Assembly: GCA_021292165.1 (NCBI GenBank) | Contig: CM037878.1 | Location: 190,959,118-191,023,117 of the forward strand | Direction of reading: 5' to 3' | DNA: 64,000 nucleotides | DNA from: Shinisaurus crocodilurus | Lineage: Eukaryota; Chordata; Lepidosauria; Squamata; Shinisauridae | In this document: positions 55,646 through 64,000 of the stretch, piece after piece | How positions within the stretch are numbered: position 1 is the first letter of the stretch | Layout of the letters: each line of letters starts with the position of its first letter | Position numbers and translations under genes: made by a program | Notes under the pieces: model-generated | Seen by the model: only the letters and a program-made list of their open reading frames with translations | Told to the model about the DNA's origin: nothing | Database searches by the model: none

Positions 55646-56860
55646 TATGCCTCAAGTGCAGGGCATTGTAGTAGTGAAGTATGATGAGTAGCATGAGCCC
55701 TTGAAAGAGTGGCATGCTGGGCGTCTGAGCAAAAGAAGAAACATTAAAAATGGTGGAATGATGAATTTGCTCAGCAGAGCAGTAGGGAACAGGCTCCCCC
55801 CCACCTATTAATAGTTTTTATTGGTTTTTAAATGGCAATCACTAATGGTGGTTATAAGAAAAATGTAATAAAGAATGATAGTAAATCTCCAAGGACAGAG
55901 GCAAGAGGGTTTCTTAATGTGCTATAATTGTTCTCACTGATTTATTGTTCTTCTTTTGTTGTATCCAGACAGTTCTAGTGCCAGCAAAGGAACCTGTAGA
56001 CCCTGTCATATATTTCTAGATCACATAAGAGAAAAAGGCCCCACTTCAAACATGGGACTCACGAGGGCCCTGATCATGACATAACTACATAACTGCCCAA
56101 AACTACACAGATTTACTCAGAGAAAAGTCCCATGGAGTCTGGTGGTGCTTAGTTCCAAGTAACAGTGTTTAAGATTGCTGGTATTTAGGACCCCATTGAA
56201 ACCAGTGGAACAAATTAGTTGCAACTAACTTGGGTCCCATTGCTTTCAATTAGCAATTACTGTATTATAATGTCATGGTGAGATAGGTGCTTTCCCTGTT
56301 TCTGTTATTCTTTTTTTTCTGAGTATACCAGTGGGAGTATTCTGGGTTGAATTATACTGAGTTACATAAAACCACTGTAACCTAGGGTCTGAGGGTCATA
56401 CTATACCTTATGCTTTCTACACTTTGATTTTTTTAAAAAAATAATTCCAGGGGGCAATTTGGAGGGGGGGGGTTGTGGTGCACAGGGAGGGAAGATTACA
56501 GTGCATGAGGAGGGGAAACTACCTTTCCTGCCCACAACCAAAAGAGGGGTTGGAGGGTAATCTCAGGTGCCTGGCAAGAATGTTTCTTTTCCCCAACACA
56601 TTTCGGGGAAAAAATCTTTTTCCTTCATCAGGGGCTGCTTGTCTTTTTTCAGCCCCTGACAAAGGAAAAATATATTTTTTCCCCCCTGAAACATGCTGGA
56701 CAAAATAAACATTCTTGCCAGGCATCCGCCATTTTTTCTCTCCCTCTCTTTTGGTTTTTGTGACACAAAAGTGCCTTCCCTCCTCGTTGCTTTACTTTAC
56801 CTTTCCTGCCCAGCCACGACCCTCCAGCTGGCAGCTCCCCACTCCCAGAACAGCTATCGG
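55646..56860. other. No gene or clear repeat seen
   Basis: A G9 run near 56465 and an inverted pair near 56590-56700 (cccaacacatttcgggga against gaaacatgctgg-type) are the only structures noted. Confidence 0.35.
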
Positions 56861-56996
56861 CAGGGCTTTTTTTCTGGTGGAACTGAGTTCCAGCACCTTT
56901 TCTTCTATTAATTGCATTACAATTTAATCGCCATCTACTCCCGAGGAAATGTAATCCAAGAGTTCCGATACCTTTTTCTCCAGAAAAAAAACACTG
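56861..56996. mobile_element. hAT-like MITE, 8-bp TSD
   Basis: 136 bp, ends cagggctttttttctgg / ccagaaaaaaaacactg, inner ggaactgagttccagcacct / gagttccgatacc. TSD gctatcgg at 56853-56860 and 56997-57004. Confidence 0.88.
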
Positions 56997-57082
56997 GCTA
57001 TCGGTGATAGTGAAAACAAAACAAAAAAAACCCTCCCCAGTGGAGAGGAAAGGAATATGTTCTGCAATCCCCCCATTAATGA

Positions 57083-57129
57083 AAAGAAGAAGAAGAAGAA
57101 GAGGAGGAGGAGGAGGAGGAGGAGGAGGA
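57083..57129. repeat. (GAA)n(GGA)n microsatellite
   Basis: agaagaagaagaagaa passing into gaggaggaggagg. Confidence 0.9.
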
Positions 57130-58245
57130 TACATAATTAACGTTATGCAGTAAGAGTAAAGTGCAGTTTGACTCTGAGGCTCACTCCCTCTTGAAGTATT
57201 TAAGGATGATATTCCATTCTAGTCAGAAAAGGGGAGGTGGATGTTTACTTCTATCTTCATATTAAAATCATGCTGGCAACTGTCTGCCAACAAAGAGTAC
57301 TTGGCAGCCCACAAGCTACTATCCTTGCTGGGCTGAGAAGATATGAAAATGGAAATGCTGCTGAGAATTGGAAACGCGGCCTTACCCAACATTGCAAAGA
57401 GGAAGTGCCTGCTCATGGTAGGTCAGCGTTGGTGACAGACAGGAGGATTACAGCAAAAAAACCCTGCATTGTCATTTTCTGAGAATTTTCTTTTTTGGCA
57501 CTTCCCCCAAACAGTTGGAGAACTTTGCCCACCTAGAGAATATTCAGCAAAATGCCCCACACTCACTTTGCTATCCAGAAGAGGATTGGAACTCTGGATC
57601 CAACCCAACAAATTTTAATATTGTTGAAGGAAGCATTATAGGCTTGGCCCCTGCTCTTAGCCCGTTGCTTCCTTCATCCGCCAGAATGAAATAATAATAT
57701 GAGTTCATTCAGCAATAAACACTGAGCCAAAATTTCTTAGAAGGTAATTTTCTGAGAGGTTTTCTGAGAATATTCTTTCTTGCCTCCCTCCCCACCCCTC
57801 AAACTGTTAGAAAAATTTTGCACACTCAGAGAATACGTGGTGCATTTTCCCCACTCCCCCCATTGCATTGCCTGCAAACAGAAAGGAGAATTTTGAGAGG
57901 CTATTTTTTCTCAATATCCTACAAAGCTTTAGATAAGACAAAATAAAAGCCACCAAAGATACAAGCACTAGGAGAAGCAAAATTCAAAGGACACAAGCAT
58001 TCATTGGATGCTGTTTAATTTCTTATGTGCAGATAGTGCCTAGCACTTCAAGGATTTTAACTGGAAAGGGTGCTTGCGCCCCTGTGTTCATATTTATATG
58101 TTAATATGCTTCCTTCATTTTTAGATGATGCACACATATGCCATAGCATCTTAGAAGAGGCATTCCCCCACTGTGTGAGAGAGAAGGGAGGATCCTTCTT
58201 CTAGGATGACATTTCCCTTCAGAAGTTTTTTATGAGCGCTTGTAT

Positions 58246-58488
58246 TTATTTATTTAATTTATTTATTATATTTATACCCCACCTTTTTTCTTGCAAGGAA
58301 CCCAAGGTGACTTACATAATCCTCCTCATACTCCTCTCCATTTTATCCTCACAACAACCTTGCGAGGTAGGTTAGGCTGAGAGTCAGTGACTGGCCCAAA
58401 GTCACCCAGTAAACTTCATGGCCGAGCGGGGACTAGAACCCGGATCTCCCGAGTCCCAGCCCTACATTCTCACCACTACGCCACACTG
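58246..58488 (-). mobile_element. tRNA-derived SINE with 8-bp TSD
   Basis: Complete reversed copy, tail (TTTA)n at 58246-58270, head ending ccactacgccacactgg. Flanked by gcttgtat (58238-58245 and 58489-58496). A (TA)n microsatellite follows at 58503-58536. Confidence 0.88.
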
Positions 58489-58495
58489 GCTTGTA

Positions 58496-58538
<43 letters not shown>

Positions 58539-59363
58539 CTGCAGCTCAATTAATCAGGGATGCCTTTTTAATCTATTAAAAGTTTTAAAAATCAATTTAT
58601 CTAACTTATTAATCAGTTACATGCTGCAGGCCTAGCTTTAAAGTTCAGTTATTGGTTTTGTACCATTGTTCTTGTCCACCTTAGCTATAGTAGCATTTTG
58701 TCCCTCAGTGTGTTAATAATTCAAACTAGATCATGACAGGAGTTTCTCTGGTGCAAAGTTTGAACAAATGTCATAGGCAAAAAGCAGGTGAGTTATAGTG
58801 TACTTCAGTTCTCACATGCAAAATTTTTCAATTGTACACCAGTTGATGATGTACACCAGTGCCATTCATTTATGAGGAGGTCTGAGGGTGACTGTTCTCA
58901 GCTCCTGTGCTCTAAATCCTTTGGCATATCCTGCTTCTCTGAGTCTGTACCTGTACCCGTCTTCTCCCATGGAAGAAACAGGAAGGTGGTAAGCTGCTGG
59001 GTTCTAGTCCTGCTGGGGCCTTTCCTTCAAGAAGGTTCTCTCACTTCCTACAGGGAGGTAAAAGGGTTTGACTTCTGATCCTGATAGGGTCCTATCAGTG
59101 TTGGGGTTTTTCTTCCTTTAGTGCCTGTCATCTCCTACCAAGGAACACAGGCTTGGCACACAAAATTTGTAGTCCTGTTTGCATCAGAACTGAGCCTTTG
59201 GGGGATGTTGCCACACATCCTCACTCATATGCACATATCAATGTGTGTGTTCATGTGTAATGACAAACACAAGTCTAAGGGGACCTTTACCGGAGGTGTG
59301 GTGGTGCACACGCAGCAAATTTGAGCACTATTCTTTAACAAAATGGGGAATCGCTACTTCTAA

Positions 59364-59738
59364 AATTGGGAATTAGCTCAAACGCTCATTACAGTCCCTA
59401 AGTATAGACTTCATTTTGAAGACTTTTATCTCAACGAACCAAAAAAAAGGCATATATGCGTTACAAAAGAGAAAATCAGGTTGGTTAGGATACCAACCCC
59501 CTTTTACGTGGGCCAGTTTACTAGTTCTAATGGACCGAACATCAAGATAGACAAAGTCAAAGATTGGGGAAAAATTAGTTCTTGCCAAATAAGGGGTAGA
59601 AGGTCGCTATGGAAATGGCAAGGCAGGGGATTGGAAGACTATGCGACCAAGGAAGCTCAAGTGCCGGTGGAGAATCATGCTAGGAAAAGATCAAGAGAAA
59701 TGATATTAGAAGCCAGTTGGAACCTGGGTTATTCCTAG
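59364..59738 (+). other. Unassigned 125-codon open stretch
   Basis: Stop-free from after TAA at 59361 to TAG at 59739, in a region where other frames close often. Includes FEDFYLNEPKKRHIC, VRIPTPFYVGQFTSSNGP and KVKDWGKISSCQIRG; basic and hydrophilic. There is no ATG near its start. A second stretch in another frame (59747-60022) has MNNCCPNCKGSY. I do not recognise either; they may be parts of an old retroelement or of an unannotated exon. Confidence 0.3.
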
Positions 59739-60029
59739 AGCGGCGGAGACCCACAAGCATGAGGGCTGCCCAACTAAAAAGAATGAACAACTGCTGTCCA
59801 AACTGCAAGGGCAGTTACAGAGTTCAAAACAAAGGGTACAAAGAACATGATGGCTCAGAGACTGGACCCAGGATGGATCAAAACAAGGAAAGCAAAAGGT
59901 TGGCTCTGGGGAATGAAAAGAAACTCAGGGAGATCCATACCCCCTTGATTGATTCAAATCTAGCTGGCTGTAAATGGCAGCACAGCACAATACACTCTGA
60001 GGAGGGGGAGGTCCTTAAATGAACCTTCA

Positions 60030-61500
60030 GACCCAAGGCCTCTCAGAGTCTTAAAGATCCTACACAAGATATTTCTGTACCCTAGTGATAACACCAGTTC
60101 TTACAGTGTGTGAGAGAGCAGATCACAAAAAGAGATGTTGTACTGCAGCAACTGTTGTAACTTCCTCTGTATTGTTCTGTCTGAGGTGGTTTTCATATAG
60201 CAAGATATATGAAATTTATAACAGGATATTTCTGACTAGGACATCTGTAGGGGACATAATTTTCACTGGACTAGTTTATGCTGATGAATCATTCTTCATG
60301 CAGCATTAAATCAAGAACATAAGGAGGACACCAGAAAGACCCCCGCTTCTTCATTTGTCATCGATAGTCACTGGAATTGGAAGTGAAAGTCCTGAGAAGG
60401 AAGGAAGCCCTGAAAGACTGGAGCAACACTCCTTATGACATGAGAAACCCATATATAAACTTGATTTCTCAGGGGAAACCCACTCAACCAACGGCGCTGC
60501 TACAGTTTCGCTCAGATTTCAACGCTCCTTGAGCCATGATAAGAGGATGAGGTAAGAACAACTCGCTACCCAGAAAATGACCAGCCCCCCTCTCCCCACA
60601 CACCCTGTTACCCCAAGATATTACCCATTTTGAGAGAGAAGGGGAAACAGCAGGACTGGTGGTTAATTTCCCCCCATGCCTCCTCCCATGCCATCTCCCC
60701 ACCATCTAATCCCTATCTGCTACCCTTCCACATCTTGCAGCATGATAGCAATCAACAGTCCCCACCACCAGAGGCCTAAGAGATAATTTGCCACTCCTGG
60801 CCATTCCCCGTGTATACTGAAGCCCCCTAGTTTCCACCTCCTATTGCTTGCCCTCCAAAATCGTTTAACAGACCAAAACAGGTCCTTCTGCCTGTTCTGC
60901 CAGCCTAAATATCCATGCCATTCAAGTGTCCATCCCCCCTCCCACAAACACCCTTCCCTCTTGGTTGTAAAGGTTGTTAAATAGCACATTTCTTTAGATT
61001 TCAGCAGTTCCTTGTTGGAAAAGTGATTTCTGGGTTTCCTTTGAACCCTGCTGGGGCGGGGGTCACTGTGCTCTTCCATGAGTAGCTTTTCTAATACTAC
61101 ATTGCTCACATGTGTAGACTTCTGTTTATTCTGCTCATGAGCCAGCTCTAACAACATCTGAGCTGGCTCTCAAATTAGAAGCAGAGATTTCAAGGAGTGT
61201 AAAGAGCAGTTCTGTGCATTTAAGAGACACCCCCCCCTAACCAGTTCCTAATGGAGTGGGGGGAGAGACTGATGCTCATTAGTAGCCATTGTCAGGTCAG
61301 ACCATGTGCCCAATACAGAGGACATTGCTTCATAGCCCTGAAAATATATTTTCCCCAGTATGGGTATTTATTACATTTGCACTGTTTGTGTGTATGCGTG
61401 TGTGAATATACACATAGTTTTGTATAATTTGGTACATGTGCACGATTTCAGATTAAGAAGATAATAACAGTATTGTTACTTATGTAATCTAACAACTACT
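60030..61500. other. No gene or clear repeat seen
   Basis: A long frame on the minus strand (61157-60720) has no recognisable domain and I regard it as chance. Confidence 0.35.
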
Positions 61501-61503
61501 TTA

Positions 61504-61504
61504 T

Positions 61505-61543
<39 letters not shown>

Positions 61544-61562
61544 CGACGACGACGACGATGAT
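61504..61562. repeat. (GAT)n then (GAC)n microsatellite
   Basis: GAT units from 61507 to about 61541 change to GAC units to 61557. Confidence 0.92.
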
Positions 61563-61697
61563 ACCATATTTTTACGAAGTTGAAACCTGGGAATGTGTAT
61601 ATGTTTTGTTAGGAGTCTGATTGATAAATCAGGCTCACAGAATAGGATAATACTAAAGAAATACCGAATTCTCTGTAGTGATGTTATTGATTGACAT

Positions 61698-61862
61698 GGC
61701 CTGTAGCTTATGCTGGCTCAGCTTGTCTGAGCGTGGAAAGCTAAGCAGGGTCAAGCCTGGTTATTACTTGGATGGGAGACCCCTCCTCTAGTTTCCTGCA
61801 TTGAGCAGGGGGTTGGACTCGATAGCCTTGTCGGCTCCTTCCAACTCTATAATCTATGACTG
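61698..61862 (+). mobile_element. 5S-rRNA-derived SINE with CR1-like tail
   Basis: gcctgtagcttatgctggct head, then ggaaagctaagcagggtc, gcctggttattacttggatg and ggagacc, the internal promoter region of 5S rRNA. The tail ctgcattgagcagggggttg and ccttccaactctataat is the CR1 terminus seen at 250-305. Not a functional 5S gene. Confidence 0.85.
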
Positions 61863-62141
61863 TATGATTAAAAAGCCTGGTATTTATTTAAATTCATCAA
61901 TTGCAATGTTTGTACATATATAATGCAGCGGAGTTTCCAAAAGATTTATTCTCCTACAATATTCTTTGCCATTCCACTTATGGTACAATCCTATACATTT
62001 CTACACAGGAGTAAGTCCCATTTAGTTCAATAGAAGCTACTCCAAGGTAAATGAGCAACAGATTGCAGTCTTAAACATCAACAGAGCAATCCTACTGGAG
62101 AAGTAGGAGATCTGCAATAGAGCAATTCCCATTTTCTAGGT

Positions 62142-62487
62142 CAGGGATAGGCAACCTTTTTGGGCTATATGAGAACATTTGACAATGTGATAAACTGTAC
62201 TGGGCACCACCACAGGATGGCTCCCATGGGAAGCATGGGAAAGGACAAGAAACCTGCCCAAAAGACAGGCTGGGGTCTGAACCCTAATACACTAAACATT
62301 TCCTTTGAGCCTAAAGTTTTTAGCACCAGCAGAAACCAATTTCACAACTATCTCAGCTGCTGGTAAGAACATGTGTGAATTTTTAAAAAAATAACTGGGA
62401 GGGGGCAAGTACCTTGGGGGGTGCCACTGCCAGGAAAGGTGTCCAGGGATGCATTGGTGCCCACGGGCACTATGTTGCCTACCCCTG
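62142..62487. mobile_element. hAT-like non-autonomous element
   Basis: 346 bp, ends cagggataggcaaccttt / atgttgcctacccctg. Flanks ttctaggt (62134-62141) and ttctaagg (62488-62495) are a slightly decayed 8-bp duplication. Confidence 0.8.
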
Positions 62488-62495
62488 TTCTAAGG

Positions 62496-64000
62496 GTTGC
62501 TGGATCATGACATTTGAAGTATGTGCTTGGCTGAGGAGCCAATGGGACGTGGGATTCTGACTGAACGCCTCTCCGTCAGAATCCCCCCTGAACATAATGA
62601 TAGTTGTTGCCATAGTAATCCTACTGGGTCATGCTGGCCAGGGCAAGAGAGAGGGTACCCATTTTTTCTTGCTCTCCCCCCTTCTCCCATTGCTTCTAGT
62701 GGGTGAACTACACCAGTTGTTGGGCTGGAGCAGTTTCTGGTTTTGTTTGAGGGTGCCAGGCATAACAAGGGATGCTAGTGTCCTGCAGATCCTCAGCCAC
62801 CCGAAACCACCCCATTTATAGCCCTACCCCTGAGAAGCTCCACCATTGTCCAGAGAAAACCTCCGGCAGCTGACCTCCCTCTCCATAGCCAGAAAGGGAG
62901 GCCTGCAGCATCCAATGTCCCCTTGGCCAACCTTGTAAGAAGCATAGGATTGCTCTCTAAGTATTTCTTTAAATTTTCCTAGGAGAGGAGAAATAGGTGG
63001 GGTAGCTCTTGGTCTCCCCAATGCCTCCCTTTAGGTTCACTTCTGAACCTTTAAATTGCTGCTTGTTCCCACACACCATGGGAAACATCCACCAGTTCAT
63101 CAGTCTTAAGAGGAGGTTCATTTGCCTTGGTTGCTATCGGAGAAAAACACACAGGTTTGTTGGGTCTCTGACTGTTTTCCGCAAGCCTCTTTCAATGCAA
63201 GCCTGCTTCTCATCTTCCTCTTGAATGTCTTTCATTAGCTGGCACTGGCAGAACACTGAGGCTTTTCTTGCTACTCCTGCATGCAAATATTTCAAATATT
63301 TACTAACAACAGTTCATCATGCAGCATCCCCATCAGTACTCGGGCAACCTCTCTTTCTCCACCTGTTCTGGTATCAGACCACCCTTTGAGACCAATTGCT
63401 GTCGTGTTTTCTCTAATCCCCGAAAAAAGAACGCTTCTCTCCCTCCTTCTTCTGCAGAGTAGTGTGAAATTTACACAAGAGGTACTCGGCGGCACCCTCC
63501 ATACTCCTAAATGCATGCTCCAAAGCTTCTAAACATGCCTGCATACACTGGTGAAGATCAACTGTCGTCAGACTGTGTATACATGATAGAAGGCCCCCTC
63601 AGAAGGAACGCACTGGATCAATGCACCATATTCTTCCCCCTCAGGCCCTGGTGGGATACTGCACAAAAAATCCTAAGCTTCTGTTAGGGGACAGTTTCAC
63701 GTCAGTGCTGTCAAACCTTCCCCAACGTGTCTGCCATAGCTTCTAACATGGGAGCGGTGGAGGTGTGGGCTGCTGTGGCTAGTGCTGGCTTCGGCTGCAA
63801 CAGTCCTTCCACACCTGGAATGGCTTTCCCCTCCTTCTCTGAGAACTGGGTTGAGCTTTTTGAGAAATTCCACATTTTGGTTGCAGGGGGCGTGAAATCT
63901 TGTAACTTACAAGCCTCCATATCCCATGCTCAGTTGGAATAACGCTGGCTCTCTGCGTGCAATGATTCTACTGGGGTACGCAGTGCAGTCAAGGCAGCCT
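62496..64000. other. No gene or clear repeat seen
   Basis: No exon-like segment of the receptor or any other recognised protein; no element ends recognised. Confidence 0.4.

Noticed and set aside
60720..61157. 145-codon minus-strand reading frame
   Set aside because: No recognisable domain, no splice context and no repeat match; chance is likely.
61698..61800. 5S rRNA gene
   Set aside because: Diverged, incomplete and fused to a CR1-like tail; a SINE.

Overview
This is nuclear DNA of a vertebrate, most likely a squamate reptile (lizard or snake). The evidence is the repeat mix: tRNA-derived SINEs of the Sauria-SINE type, CR1 and L2-like LINE 3' ends, L1, a Penelope-like element, a Tc1 transposon, a 5S-rRNA-derived SINE and many hAT-like short elements with exact 8-bp target-site duplications (TSDs). 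There are no bacterial-type operons. I cannot name the species.

One protein-coding gene can be reconstructed exon by exon. It lies on the minus strand from the start codon at 33094 to an in-frame TGA at 12411-12409. Eight exons with consistent phases (1,2,1,0,1,2,0) and GT/AG borders encode a class I cytokine receptor: signal peptide, two fibronectin-like domains with five N-glycosylation sequons, one membrane helix, a proline-rich Box1 and a short acidic tail. Box1, the exon that follows it and the domain 1/2 junction fit CRLF2 (TSLP receptor) best; the common gamma chain IL2RG is the close relative. The last exon is odd. Its frame continues past the first TGA through three more TGAs to a TAA, and the read-through length is close to that of human CRLF2.

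Layout: 1-11.7 kb is intergenic repeats (CR1 3' end, a 680-bp GC-rich foldback hAT-like element, SINE, LINE and Penelope pieces). 11.7-33.3 kb is the receptor gene, with introns full of L1, L2-like, SINE, pogo-like, TA-flanked and foldback elements and a 110-bp direct repeat flanking exon 1. 33.3-64 kb has no recognised gene. It holds nested repeats, three members of a GACTCG-rich hAT family counting the one in intron 3 (one keeps the transposase C-terminus), large foldback DNA elements at 40.3-41.2 and 49.6-50.9 kb, a truncated Tc1, a Penelope remnant, more hAT-like MITEs and a second 5S-SINE.

The most informative observations are the receptor tail exon, the direct repeat around exon 1, a foldback element whose second arm preserves the unoccupied target of a MITE sitting in its first arm, several nested insertions that order events in time, and the 5S-SINE with a CR1-like tail.
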